Assembly: GCF_024505055.1 (NCBI RefSeq) | Contig: NZ_JANIBL010000027.1 | Location: forward strand, 1 to 59,923 | DNA: 59,923 bases | Direction of reading: 5' to 3' | Source of the DNA: Methylomonas rosea | GTDB taxonomy: Bacteria > Pseudomonadota > Gammaproteobacteria > Methylococcales > Methylomonadaceae | Shown here: in pieces, positions 15,954 to 24,677 of the stretch | How the letters are laid out: every line of letters begins with the position of its first letter | Position numbering within the stretch: the stretch's first letter is position 1 | The notes under the pieces: generated by a model | What the model was told of the DNA's origin: nothing | Databases searched by the model: none | What the model saw: only the letters and a program-made list of their open reading frames with translations | Position numbers and translations under genes: made by a program

Positions 15954-17173
15954 CGATGCATATTGGTCGATAAATCCCACATTGGTAGAAATATACCCAA
16001 TGCCAGCACCAGTACCATGATGCCGATTACCACGATCAACACCGGCTCGATGACGCTGGAGAGCACTTTCAGATCCGCATCAATCTCGCCTTCGTAAAAG
16101 TCTGCTACTTCATGCAACATTTCCGCGATGTTGCCGGACTCTTCGCCGACCATAATCATTTGAATCACCAAGGGCGGAAACAGACCGATGCTTTTCGCCA
16201 TCCGGCTGATACTGTCGCCTTTTTCGATGCCGATCCGCATCTTATGCAGCTTGGCGCCGATGTATTCGTTGCCGACGGCTTTTGAGACTATCGCAATACC
16301 CTGAATCAACGGTACGCCGGCGGTTAATATCATGGCAAAGGCGCGGGAAAATCGTTCCATCGTCGCCCGTTCGACGATGCTGCCGACCGCCGGAATTTTT
16401 AGCAACAGCCAATGCCATTGCTTCAAGCCTTCCGGATTTTTCAGATATTTGGCAAACAACAAAGCTGCCGCGACCAATGACCCCAACAGGTGCGGCCAGT
16501 AATTGACCGTAAATTCGGAAATCGACATCATCAGACGGGTTTGCCAAGGTAATTGCGCGCCCATTTTGTCGAACATGCCTTTAAAGGCCGGAATGACATA
16601 GATATTGACGATGACCAGGGCGATGCTGATGGCCGCGATTACCATGCCTGGGTAACGCAGCGCGGTTTTGATGCGGTTCTCGGTATCCTTTTCCCGCTCC
16701 AGATAATGACTGATTTGCAGAAAAGCTTGCTCCAGGCTGCCGGTGGTCTCGCCGACATTGACAATGCTGAGCAATAGCAACGGGAAAATCCGGTCGTATT
16801 GCGCCATGGCTTGCGACAGCGGTTGGCCGGATTCCAGTTTGCGCGTGATACCAACCAAAGCCTGCTTCAAGGCAATATTGCGGCTGGAATCGGCCAGGCT
16901 GCTAATGGCGCGGGACAGCGGCACGCCGGCTTTGGTCAGGCTGTACATTTGTCGGCTGAACAGAATCAGGTCGTTGATATTGAGAGCCCTTAAGGCGCGC
17001 CAGTGCGCAAATTGTTCCAGCAAGTCGGCGCCGCTAGCGATCGGTTCGATGGCGATGGGGATCAAACCTCTGCTATTTAGGGTTTGTGCGACGGTTTGCG
17101 CGGATTCAGCTTCCAGCTGGCCGTTGATCAGTTGGCCTTTGGGATTGCGGGCCTTATAGGCAAAATTCGCCAT
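15950..17173 (-). CDS. mshG: MSHA platform protein MshG (GspF/PilC family)
   Basis: 407 residues with two repeated T2SSF domains, each about 120 residues, and three membrane segments. Recognisable pieces are LILFSRQMYSLTKAGVPLSRAI, the hydrophobic MVIAAISIALVIVNIYVIP, and SVIEPVLIVVIGIMVLVLAL at the C-terminus. MshG is the inner-membrane platform that couples MshE to pilin polymerisation. It starts two bases downstream of the mshE stop and is the last gene of the I-to-G assembly transcript. Confidence 0.92.
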   Translation of the reverse strand: MANFAYKARNPKGQLINGQLEAESAQTVAQTLNSRGLIPIAIEPIASGADLLEQFAHWRALRALNINDLILFSRQMYSLTKAGVPLSRAISSLADSSRNIALKQALVGITRKLESGQPLSQAMAQYDRIFPLLLLSIVNVGETTGSLEQAFLQISHYLEREKDTENRIKTALRYPGMVIAAISIALVIVNIYVIPAFKGMFDKMGAQLPWQTRLMMSISEFTVNYWPHLLGSLVAAALLFAKYLKNPEGLKQWHWLLLKIPAVGSIVERATMERFSRAFAMILTAGVPLIQGIAIVSKAVGNEYIGAKLHKMRIGIEKGDSISRMAKSIGLFPPLVIQMIMVGEESGNIAEMLHEVADFYEGEIDADLKVLSSVIEPVLIVVIGIMVLVLALGIFLPMWDLSTNMHR

Positions 17174-17174
17174 C

Positions 17175-18872
17175 TCAGCTTTCCGAGATGCGCATGATTT
17201 CGTGTAAGGTTGTAGTGCCTTGCTTGACCAGCTCCAACGCTTGTGCAGTAAACGGCTTAAAACCCGGCGTGGCGCGGGCGGCTGAGATAAAGCCGGCAGA
17301 ATCGTTGCGACGCAAGGCGTCCAGGGTGTCGTGGTTCAACTCCAACAGTTCATAAACGCCGATGCGGCCGCGATAGCCTACGTGATTGCAGTATTGGCAG
17401 CCGGCGCCTTTTTTAAACGTAATGTCGCCAGCCCGAATATTTAAGGACTTTTCCAGCCAGATGCTTTGGCCTTCGTTGATCTCGGCGGTTTGCACGCAAC
17501 GGTCGCAAATTTTTCTGACTAAACGCTGGGCGACGATAACTTTCAGCGCGCTGGCAAGGATATAGCCTTCAATGCCCATATCCAACAGCCGGGTGGCAGT
17601 TTCCACCGCGCCGTTGGTATGCAATGTTGAGAATACCAAATGACCGGTGATCGAGGCGCGCACCGCGATTTCGGCGGTTTCCCTATCGCGAATTTCGCCC
17701 ACCAGAATTACGTCAGGATCCTGCCGTAGCGCCGAGCGCAGCACACTGGCAAAGGTCAGGCCGATCTTGTCGTTGACTTGCGCCTGATTGATACGGGGCA
17801 GGCTGTATTCCACGGGGTCCTCGGCGGTGATGATTTTGGTCTGCGGATAGTTAACCGACGAAAGCGCCGCGTATAGCGTGGTGGTCTTGCCGCTGCCGGT
17901 GGGGCCCGTGACCAAGATCAAACCATGCGGATTGCGGATATGGGTTTTAAAGCGACCCAACAATTCCGCAGGCATGCCGAGTAGCTCCAAATCCAGCAAA
18001 CCCTTGGATTGATCCAGAATCCGCATCACCACCGATTCACCACTTTGAATTGGCAGCGTCGATAGCCGCACGTCCAGCGCCTTGTTTTTGACCCGAATAC
18101 TGAAACGGCCGTCTTGCGGCAAGCGTTTTTCGGAAATATTCAAACCGCACATCAGCTTTAGACGCACCATCAGCGCCGGGGCGATGTTGATATTGTCCAA
18201 TACTTGTTCGTTCAACACACCATCTACCCGTTGGCGGATGCGCAGCACATTTTCGTCCGGTTCAATGTGGATGTCCGAGGCGTTGGTCTGCACCGCGTCT
18301 TCGAAAATCGATTGCAGCAATTTAACCACCGGCGCGTCGCTGACTTCGCTGCTGGAGAGTAGGGCGTTCAGGTCGAATTGATTTTCCGCCAGTTCGTCGC
18401 TGAGCTGGTCGGCCAAGTTGCTGATTTCTTCGGTGCGGCGGTAGGCTTGGTCGATGGCGGTGAGCAAATCCGATTCGCGCACCACCGCCTGGCGTATGCG
18501 CTTTTTCAGCACCCGGCTCAGTTCGTCCAGCCCCATCAAATCGGTCGGATCGGCCATGGCCAGCAACACGTCATTAGCGTTGCTCTCTAAAAGCATGACC
18601 CGAAAGCGGCGGGCCAGATTCTCCGGCAGTTCCTTGCAAATTTCCGGTTTGCGCTTGTATTGGGAAATATCCAGGAAGGGTATTTGCAATTGCCGGGACA
18701 GGAAACTGAGTAAATCGGTTTCGGAAATAAAATTCAGATCGACCAAGGTGCGGCCCAGCTTGCGGCCGGTTTTTTTTTGTTCGGCCAACGCGGTCATCAA
18801 TTGCTCGTGACTGATGATACGGTGTTGTACCAACAAGTCGCCGATGCGGATTTTCTTTTGCGGATATTCCAT
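17175..18872 (-). CDS. mshE: MSHA assembly ATPase MshE
   Basis: 565 residues. The N-terminal MshEN domain (about 1-150) has two MshEN repeats, RIGDLLVQHRIISHEQL and KLGRTLVDLNFISETDL, which in this family bind cyclic di-GMP. The C-terminal GspE ATPase contains the Walker A GPTGSGKTTT, Asp and His boxes, Walker B region ILVGEIRDRETAEIA and the zinc site CDRC...CQYC. It powers MSHA pilus extension, so this pilus is likely controlled by c-di-GMP. The MshEN motif lacks the usual glycine in both repeats (VQHRI, VDLNF), worth noting before assuming strong binding. Confidence 0.94.
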   Translation of the reverse strand: MEYPQKKIRIGDLLVQHRIISHEQLMTALAEQKKTGRKLGRTLVDLNFISETDLLSFLSRQLQIPFLDISQYKRKPEICKELPENLARRFRVMLLESNANDVLLAMADPTDLMGLDELSRVLKKRIRQAVVRESDLLTAIDQAYRRTEEISNLADQLSDELAENQFDLNALLSSSEVSDAPVVKLLQSIFEDAVQTNASDIHIEPDENVLRIRQRVDGVLNEQVLDNINIAPALMVRLKLMCGLNISEKRLPQDGRFSIRVKNKALDVRLSTLPIQSGESVVMRILDQSKGLLDLELLGMPAELLGRFKTHIRNPHGLILVTGPTGSGKTTTLYAALSSVNYPQTKIITAEDPVEYSLPRINQAQVNDKIGLTFASVLRSALRQDPDVILVGEIRDRETAEIAVRASITGHLVFSTLHTNGAVETATRLLDMGIEGYILASALKVIVAQRLVRKICDRCVQTAEINEGQSIWLEKSLNIRAGDITFKKGAGCQYCNHVGYRGRIGVYELLELNHDTLDALRRNDSAGFISAARATPGFKPFTAQALELVKQGTTTLHEIMRISES

Positions 18873-18882
18873 GGCGGGTGAA

Positions 18883-19902
18883 TTAATTCAGGGCGCTGAG
18901 ACGTTGTTTAATATAGTTCACAACGTCTGCGTTCAAGGTGTTTTTGTCCAGTGCTTGCTGGTAAGCCTGCGCGGCCTCTTGTGTCTGGTTTAACTTGTCC
19001 TGGCAAATTGCTAAACCCAACCAGTGCTCGGCCTTCTCTGGCTGTTGCTGAGTCAGACGTTGGTAAATATGTTCTGCTGGCAGGAAGCGCTGCTGTTGTT
19101 GATAGCTGGCGGCCAGCAATGACAGATAATTCGTATCGTCTACCGAGTCGGGGTTGATCTGTTCCAGTGTGTTTATTGCCGCGACAAAGTTTTTTTGCTG
19201 AACGTATAAATGTGCCTGGGTTTTTACGAACAATAGGTTGTCCGGGAATAATTGCAGACTTTCTTGCACGAAATCAGCGATCTCTTCCGGGTTGGCAGGC
19301 ACTTTTAATAGGATTTGCAGAAATAGGGTGCGTGCACCCAAGTGGCTGGGGTTAAGCTGCAAGGCATTGAGCAAATCTGCCTGGATTGCCGATGGCGAGC
19401 GGCTGGCTTTGGCGCGCCGGTACAGGGCGTCGGCCTGTTCAGCGGGCGTTTGTGTTTTAACGGGCTTGACTGCTGGCGAGATGGTTGGCGGAAGCGGTGC
19501 GGCGTTGGCGGGTGATGGCGGCACTTCCGGCTCTACTGCTTTGCTTGGTTGGATGATTTGTTCGGTTTTGATTGCGGCCGGTTGGGCGCCCCTGGCATTT
19601 GCTGATGGCGTCTCAGGTTGTGCGACTTTTGGCGGTTCCGTCGGTGTCGGTGCAGATATTTGCACGGGTGCGGCCGGTAGTGCCATGGCGGGGGCGGCAA
19701 CCGCCGGCTGTTCCGTCTGGGTCGAGTGGGTTTGCCGCCACACGTAATGCAGGGGCAGTGTCAATGCGAATGCAATTAACCAGTACCAACGGCGTTGATG
19801 CTGGGTATGTGGGGCAGGCCTCAGTTCCAGTTTTGGGGCAGGCGTTTTATTTGGGGTGTTGCGTTGTTCCAAATCGCGCAACATTTGATTGATCAGGCTC
19901 AT
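18883..19902 (-). CDS. mshN: MSHA biogenesis protein MshN (TPR)
   Basis: 339 residues: a short cytoplasmic N-terminus with MSLINQMLRDLEQRN, which is typical of MshN and related GspB-like proteins, one membrane segment near residue 40, a long Pro/Ala-rich periplasmic linker, and TPR helices from about residue 150 (ADALYRRAKASRSPSAIQADLLNAL, then HWLGLAICQDKLNQTQEAAQAY). It links the inner-membrane platform with the secretin. The gene overlaps mshM by four bases. Confidence 0.9.
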   Translation of the reverse strand: MSLINQMLRDLEQRNTPNKTPAPKLELRPAPHTQHQRRWYWLIAFALTLPLHYVWRQTHSTQTEQPAVAAPAMALPAAPVQISAPTPTEPPKVAQPETPSANARGAQPAAIKTEQIIQPSKAVEPEVPPSPANAAPLPPTISPAVKPVKTQTPAEQADALYRRAKASRSPSAIQADLLNALQLNPSHLGARTLFLQILLKVPANPEEIADFVQESLQLFPDNLLFVKTQAHLYVQQKNFVAAINTLEQINPDSVDDTNYLSLLAASYQQQQRFLPAEHIYQRLTQQQPEKAEHWLGLAICQDKLNQTQEAAQAYQQALDKNTLNADVVNYIKQRLSALN

Positions 19903-20807
19903 AGGCTTAAGTATGACGAAAAATAAGCAAACAGCGAACAGCTAAGTAGCAGCAGCCACAGGAAAATGCTTCTAAAGCCCCAAGGCAGCGTTCTACCCCG
20001 GGTGTCGTCGGTATCCAGAGCAGCCAGTTGCAAGTGTCGCCAGCCTATTTTGCTTTGGCCTTTACCGTATGCGGCCAACAAGGCTTTATGCGTCAGAATA
20101 TTGATCAGGCGCGGAATGCCTTGCGTATAAAAATGCAGCGCGTGGACGCTTAGCGGTGCCAACAAATCGGTATGCGTGTTGCCGGCGATTCTTAGCCGAT
20201 GCAACACATATTCGCGAATTTGCCGCTTATTCAGCGGCTGCAAGGTATAGCTAAAGCTGATGCGCTGGCGTAACTGGCGGATCGATTTGTTTAGCAGCAG
20301 CTCATCCAGCTCGGGTTGGCCGAACAACACGATTTGCAGCAGTTTTTGTTTCTCGGTTTCCAGATTGGTGAGCAGCCGCAAGCTTTCCAGGGTTTCCAGA
20401 GGCATGGCCTGGGCTTCGTCGATAATCAATACCACTTTATTGCCGAGCTTGGCGGCCATCAGCAGATAATCGTTGATTTGCGTCAAGGTGCGGCTTTGCC
20501 AGGCATTGCTGGAATAGCGGATGCCCAATTCCTCCGCGACCGCCAGATGCAAGCCGGCTGCGGATAAATGCGGATTGGGCAGATAGGCGGTGATAAACGG
20601 CGCCGGCAATTCGTTCAGCAGCATCCGGCACAGCAAGGTCTTGCCGGTACCGACCGGGCCGGTGATCTTGATAAAACCCTCGCCGCTTTGCAAGGCAATC
20701 ATCAGCACATTCAAGGCTTCGCGATGCGTAGGCAAATCGCAGAAAAACTCGGTGTCCGGCGTCAGGTTGAAGGGCAGCTGATTTAGGCCGAAATGTTGTA
20801 GGTACAT
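19899..20807 (-). CDS. mshM: MSHA biogenesis AAA ATPase MshM (GspA-like)
   Basis: 302 residues starting MYLQHFGLNQLPFNLTPD. Walker A GPVGTGKTLLCR (near 47) and Walker B VVLIIDEAQ (near 127) are intact, and a single membrane helix FLWLLLLSCSLFAYF lies at the C-terminus. It is an ExeA/GspA-type ATPase thought to help the secretin insert through the peptidoglycan. The RAYT gene and REP palindromes separate it from mshL. Confidence 0.92.
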   Translation of the reverse strand: MYLQHFGLNQLPFNLTPDTEFFCDLPTHREALNVLMIALQSGEGFIKITGPVGTGKTLLCRMLLNELPAPFITAYLPNPHLSAAGLHLAVAEELGIRYSSNAWQSRTLTQINDYLLMAAKLGNKVVLIIDEAQAMPLETLESLRLLTNLETEKQKLLQIVLFGQPELDELLLNKSIRQLRQRISFSYTLQPLNKRQIREYVLHRLRIAGNTHTDLLAPLSVHALHFYTQGIPRLINILTHKALLAAYGKGQSKIGWRHLQLAALDTDDTRGRTLPWGFRSIFLWLLLLSCSLFAYFSSYLSL

Positions 20808-20816
20808 GTTTAGAAC

Positions 20817-20839
20817 GGTCGAATGAATTCGAGCCTACA
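20817..20839 (-). repeat. REP palindrome, left of the RAYT gene
   Basis: GGTCGAATGAATTCGAGCCTACA, a palindrome whose reverse complement begins TGTAGGCTCGAATTCATTC. It matches the copies at 20876-20898 (opposite orientation) and 21387-21410 (same orientation), which are the likely substrates of the adjacent RAYT. Confidence 0.8.
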
Positions 20840-20875
20840 AACGGGCGAAATTGATTGCGTTGAAAGATCGGGGCA

Positions 20876-20898
20876 TGTAGGTGCGAATTCATTCGCAC
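20876..20898 (+). repeat. REP palindrome, inverted partner
   Basis: TGTAGGTGCGAATTCATTCGCAC is in the opposite orientation to the copy at 20817-20839, so the two form a REP doublet separated by about 36 bases. It ends 22 bases past the end of the RAYT gene. The doublet lies between the mshL-RAYT end and mshM. Confidence 0.8.
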
Positions 20899-20919
20899 TG
20901 AATGCTAGCGACCAAACTC

Positions 20920-21369
20920 CTATAGCCATGCGGCATCCCATAATGGATAGTCCCCGATATTTTTTACTAATCCAGCCCGCAAAGGATTAGCAATCATATA
21001 ACGCGCAATGCCCTTTATATCTTCTTCCTTGCGTAAAGCATGATCGTAATACGCGCGTTGCCACACCGCGCCGGATCTATTCAAAAATCGATTTACTCCC
21101 AGCGCAGACCGGGCTTTAAATGCCTTCATTGTGTCTGATAGCCGCATATTGTCTTGCAAAACAAACAACCAATGCAGATGGTCGGGCATTAGCACCCAGG
21201 CAAGTGACGTTAAACGGTTTTCTGATTCGACTCGGCGCATTTCTAGAACAACCAAACGAGCGGTTTGGTAACAATGGAAAAAAGTTTGGCGATTATCTGT
21301 AACAGTAGTGATGAAATAAACCTGTCCTGTAATACTTAATCTGCCTTTGCGGAGGTCATCGTATGGCAT
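20920..21369 (-). CDS. REP-associated tyrosine transposase (RAYT)
   Basis: 149 residues of the Y1 transposase family. The HuH motif is in LMPDHLHWLFVL near residue 65; YFITTVTDNRQ near residue 17 is the first strand, and a conserved tyrosine is in WQRAYYDHALR near residue 105. These single-strand nucleases copy or move REP hairpins in cis. REP palindromes flank the gene on both sides (20817, 20876, 21387) and a fourth is at 56021. The gene is inserted between mshL and mshM, in the same direction, so the msh transcript may read through it. Confidence 0.9.
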   Translation of the reverse strand: MPYDDLRKGRLSITGQVYFITTVTDNRQTFFHCYQTARLVVLEMRRVESENRLTSLAWVLMPDHLHWLFVLQDNMRLSDTMKAFKARSALGVNRFLNRSGAVWQRAYYDHALRKEEDIKGIARYMIANPLRAGLVKNIGDYPLWDAAWL

Positions 21370-21386
21370 AGGTATTTGTCTTAAAT

Positions 21387-21410
21387 AGGTCGAATGAATT
21401 CGATCCTACA
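21387..21410 (-). repeat. REP palindrome, right of the RAYT gene
   Basis: AGGTCGAATGAATTCGATCC followed by TACA, lying 18 bases upstream of the RAYT start and ending six bases before the mshL stop. Same orientation as the copy at 20817-20839. Confidence 0.8.
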
Positions 21411-21415
21411 AGGGC

Positions 21416-23104
21416 TCATTTCCACAATTGCTTGCGTTCCAATTGTTGCATACGTTCGCGGCTGTCTTCTATCGGTGCGTTCCAGTCCTGGCTGTTGCCG
21501 ATAATGGTAGGTTTTAACAGGATCACCAGTTCCGATTTTAGACCAGTGCCTTGGTTTTCCCGGAAGGCATTGCCCAGATAAGGGATGCGCGAAAGTAGCG
21601 AAACCCCTTGCTTGTTTTCCTCGCGGTTTTCCTGCATCAAACCGCCGATCACGATGATTTGGCCGTTTTCGGCATGGACGATGCTGTCCGATTCCCGCAC
21701 GGTATTTCTGGCCATGGGTAAGCTGTTGTCGTCGCCGTTAATGGAAAACTTTTTGTCGTCCTGTCTGACGCGGGTAATCGAAGGGTGAATATGCAGGGTG
21801 ATGTTATTGCTATCGCTGATCTGCGGCGTTACATCCAGCGCAATCCCGGAAAAAAACGGTGTCCAGGTAATGTCTTGCGTAACGGTATTGGTGGCGGCCG
21901 ACAGGCTGTTGTTCGAGGCTATGTCGGTAATGAAGTATTCGTCCTCGCCGACCTTGATCACGGCTTTTTGATTATTCAGCGTGGAGATGCGCGGGCTGGA
22001 CAGGATATTGGTTTTACCCTGGCCTTCCATCAGTTCGATAAAGGCGTAGAAATCACCGGAGCGTATACCTAAGGTAAACACTTCGGTGGTGCCGGCCACT
22101 ATCGAAGGTAGCGGATTGCTGGCAGTCAGAAAAGCTTTACTGCCTTCCCGAACAATATTGGCCCAGTTCACGCCATCCTGATGTTTGTCGTCGAGGATGA
22201 TTTCCAGAATTTTGGCTTCTATCACCACCTGCCGGGCTATCTGGCCTTGAGTGCTCTCCACCAGCTTTTCCACCTCGCGCATTTGCGTGGGATTGGCGCG
22301 TACCACCACGATGCCGGTCTGCTTGTTGATCACCACCTTGGAGCCCGTTTTCGGGTTGCTCAGCTCATTGCTCTCGGCATTGCCGTTGCTCGCTGCGTCG
22401 ATGTCCACTATTGCTGAAAGCGACAATTGCAGCTCTTCCCAAAAGTCGGTTTTTGACGAGGTGGTGATCCAACTGCCTGAAGTGGAGTTACTGTTGCCGT
22501 TGGGATTATTGCCGGGGCTGTTATTGTCGTTATTTTGGTTGTAAGTATTATTGCGTCTGGAATTATTATTAATTTGGCCGGACGAGACGCGGGTATTGGA
22601 ACTGCCTTCGCGCAGTAAATCGATGCGGTCGATTTTGAATATCTTGGTTTGTAAAGTAGCCGGATAGATGATGTAGCCGATGTCGGTTTTGCTGTAGTCG
22701 TAACCGTAGACCTTTTGCACCGCGCTAAGTACCTGGGCAATGCTGACGTTTTTCAATTCCAAGGAAATGCGTCCGCTGACATCCGGGTGTACCACCATGT
22801 TTTCCTGGCTATCCACCACCAGGCTCATGAAAAACTCCCGAGCGTCGACCTCGTGCACCGACACGTTAAAGGTCGCCGGTCGGCTGGCCAGAGGATCGCC
22901 GAGCAGGGTTTGATTAAAATCGGGAATCAATGCGTCCGTCACCGCCGTGGGCGGGGTAGGTGAGGGCGTATTGCTGGGGGCAATGGCGGCTGGAAAGGTT
23001 TTGTCCACGTTGGCAGTCTTGACCGCGGCGGTTTCGCTACAGGCCGAGAGCAATAAAGTCAGGCTGGCAGTAACAATTACAAAAGTATTGAGCATTGGGT
23101 TCAT
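21416..23104 (-). CDS. mshL: MSHA secretin MshL
   Basis: 562 residues. A lipoprotein signal ends LLLSAC (Cys near residue 22). The N-terminal periplasmic domains include the STN-like VSGRISLELKNVSIAQVLSAV near residue 110, an Asn-rich spacer (residues 190-215), and the C-terminal secretin domain with VVIEAKILEIILDDKHQDGVNW and VPP-type segment IVIGGLMQENREE. It forms the outer membrane pore of the MSHA pilus. The gene overlaps mshK by four bases. Confidence 0.93.
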   Translation of the reverse strand: MNPMLNTFVIVTASLTLLLSACSETAAVKTANVDKTFPAAIAPSNTPSPTPPTAVTDALIPDFNQTLLGDPLASRPATFNVSVHEVDAREFFMSLVVDSQENMVVHPDVSGRISLELKNVSIAQVLSAVQKVYGYDYSKTDIGYIIYPATLQTKIFKIDRIDLLREGSSNTRVSSGQINNNSRRNNTYNQNNDNNSPGNNPNGNSNSTSGSWITTSSKTDFWEELQLSLSAIVDIDAASNGNAESNELSNPKTGSKVVINKQTGIVVVRANPTQMREVEKLVESTQGQIARQVVIEAKILEIILDDKHQDGVNWANIVREGSKAFLTASNPLPSIVAGTTEVFTLGIRSGDFYAFIELMEGQGKTNILSSPRISTLNNQKAVIKVGEDEYFITDIASNNSLSAATNTVTQDITWTPFFSGIALDVTPQISDSNNITLHIHPSITRVRQDDKKFSINGDDNSLPMARNTVRESDSIVHAENGQIIVIGGLMQENREENKQGVSLLSRIPYLGNAFRENQGTGLKSELVILLKPTIIGNSQDWNAPIEDSRERMQQLERKQLWK

Positions 23105-23448
23105 TTCACCGGTTTTTTAACGGAGGGGACCAAATAAAGTTTTTTGTTGACGCCGTTTTGTCTTATCAACACATAGCCAGGCTTGATCTGTACCAATCGG
23201 CTGCCATCCGCCAAGGTTTGGCCGTTGCCGATAGTCACGCCATTGATCGTCGCGCGTCTGCGGGCGGCGGAAATCCAGATAGCGGTCAGGCTGGGAAGCG
23301 TTTCGGCGTTGGGCGCGTCCATTGCCTGCGCAGCTGGCAAATTGCCGGGCAAAGTCGGGTCGTGTAATTCCGCTTGCGTGATGCTGGGCATGATTAGGGC
23401 CAAAAGGACGAGTGCAAAATAGTTAAACACCGAGTAAATCCTGTTCAA
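23101..23448 (-). CDS. mshK: MSHA biogenesis protein MshK
   Basis: A secreted periplasmic protein of about 115 residues with a signal peptide (YFALVLLALIMPSITQAE) and the pilotin-like PDPT-type segment LHDPTLPGNLPAAQ, followed by LTAIWISAARRRATINGVTI, which is typical of MshK/GspC-like proteins. The start at TTG 23448 lies in the 3' end of mshJ; GTG 23430 is an alternative. It likely connects the platform with the secretin MshL. Confidence 0.8.
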   Translation of the reverse strand: MNRIYSVFNYFALVLLALIMPSITQAELHDPTLPGNLPAAQAMDAPNAETLPSLTAIWISAARRRATINGVTIGNGQTLADGSRLVQIKPGYVLIRQNGVNKKLYLVPSVKKPVK

Positions 23449-24067
23449 AACTCAAGGTGTATACCTGAATCCGGGTTTCGGCAAGCGGATAGTCTTTTAC
23501 CTGATAGGCGATGCTGTCCCAATGGATGCGCCAGGGCAGGGCTTCCAGGGCTTTCAAGTAATTCAAGGTGCTGAAGTAATCGCCTTGTAAGGTAATCACC
23601 ATCGTATGCCTATACACCCAAATCGGTTCTTGTTCATTATTGCCGAAACCGCTGGCCGGCAGGGTTTCCAGTTTGAGCAGTTTCAGGTTGCCGTGTTGTT
23701 TGAGCATATCGCGCAGAGCGGTTGCCATGGATTGGGCCGGGACGAATCTCTTGCCGCCTTCACTGAGTTGCTGTTTTAGGCTGTTCACCGCTTGCTGAAG
23801 TTGCTTCAGCTGTTGGCGCGCATCGCTATTCACATCTTGCCGGCCCGCTTCTTCAAGTTGCTTGGCGATTTGCTGTTGCGCTGCCAGTTGTTTTTGCAAA
23901 GCGCCGATTTCAGCCATAACCAACTGCTGTTGTTTGTTAAGCGGCTGATAGAACAGCGTATCCCAAACGCCCCACAGGGACAGGATAAGGGTACCCGCCA
24001 CCATCCACTTTTCGCGGCGGCTAAGCCTGGCAAATCGCAGCTGAAACTGTTCAATGTTTGCCGGCAT
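23423..24067 (-). CDS. mshJ: MSHA biogenesis protein MshJ (PilO-like)
   Basis: From ATG 24067 (MPANIEQFQLRFARL) the product has about 214 residues, with one membrane helix (WMVAGTLILSLWGVWDTLFY), a coiled coil (residues 60-110, KQQLVMAEIGALQKQLAAQQ) and a globular ferredoxin-like end (VITLQGDYFSTLNYLKALEA). This is the PilO/GspM layout. It works with MshI and MshI2 in the inner-membrane alignment complex. The start overlaps the mshI2 end by 16 bases. Confidence 0.87.
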   Translation of the reverse strand: MPANIEQFQLRFARLSRREKWMVAGTLILSLWGVWDTLFYQPLNKQQQLVMAEIGALQKQLAAQQQIAKQLEEAGRQDVNSDARQQLKQLQQAVNSLKQQLSEGGKRFVPAQSMATALRDMLKQHGNLKLLKLETLPASGFGNNEQEPIWVYRHTMVITLQGDYFSTLNYLKALEALPWRIHWDSIAYQVKDYPLAETRIQVYTLSFEQDLLGV

Positions 24068-24677
24068 TTTTGGCCTCCTTGTCGTCCTTAAAATTTGCAC
24101 TCACGCTAAAGTCGCTCAGTTCGGCGGCGTCGGCCGATTGCTGAATGATCAGCTTTGCAAAACGCCGGCTGGTGAACGGTGCGGTGTTTTGCAGGCGTTG
24201 TAACAGCAAGGCAATCTGTTCCGGTTTATAGGCGCGGCCTTGCAGACGAATACTGTCGCCGGTGCTTTCGATGTTGATGCCGGTTAGCCAGGCGTTGCTG
24301 TCGGCTTGGGCCGCCAATGCCGCCAGATACCCGGAAAATCCTTGGGTTTGGTCGGAGCTATCGTCCGCCAACAGTTCTAACACGTGCGATAAACTTTGGT
24401 AGGCAGTTTGGGATTGCTGAATTTCCCGATTCAGCAAGGCATCGACTTGTTGGTTGGGATATTGGTTTTGCAAACTTTGTAAGTGAGTTTGTGCTTGCTG
24501 CAGCTGGGATTGCAATTGTTCCCGTTCCGCTTGTCTATCATGCAGGCTACGATTGGCGACGATGCCGACGATCAGCAGATAAACCCCCACGCCGATTACC
24601 GCCAGCAGGTAAGGGTTGCGAAGCATGGCGTTGTGCTGTTTGCCGCCGTTTTGGTACAGATTGATTTGCTGGATCAT
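24051..24677 (-). CDS. mshI2: MSHA biogenesis protein MshI2 (PilN-like)
   Basis: From ATG 24677 (MIQQINLYQNGG) it has 208 residues. INLYQ is a PilN-type N-terminal motif that docks into the PilM-like MshI. One membrane helix (YLLAVIGVGVYLLIVGIV), a coiled coil (residues 50-100) and a small periplasmic domain follow. The gene overlaps the mshI stop as ATGA. Confidence 0.87.
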   Translation of the reverse strand: MIQQINLYQNGGKQHNAMLRNPYLLAVIGVGVYLLIVGIVANRSLHDRQAEREQLQSQLQQAQTHLQSLQNQYPNQQVDALLNREIQQSQTAYQSLSHVLELLADDSSDQTQGFSGYLAALAAQADSNAWLTGINIESTGDSIRLQGRAYKPEQIALLLQRLQNTAPFTSRRFAKLIIQQSADAAELSDFSVSANFKDDKEAKNAGKH

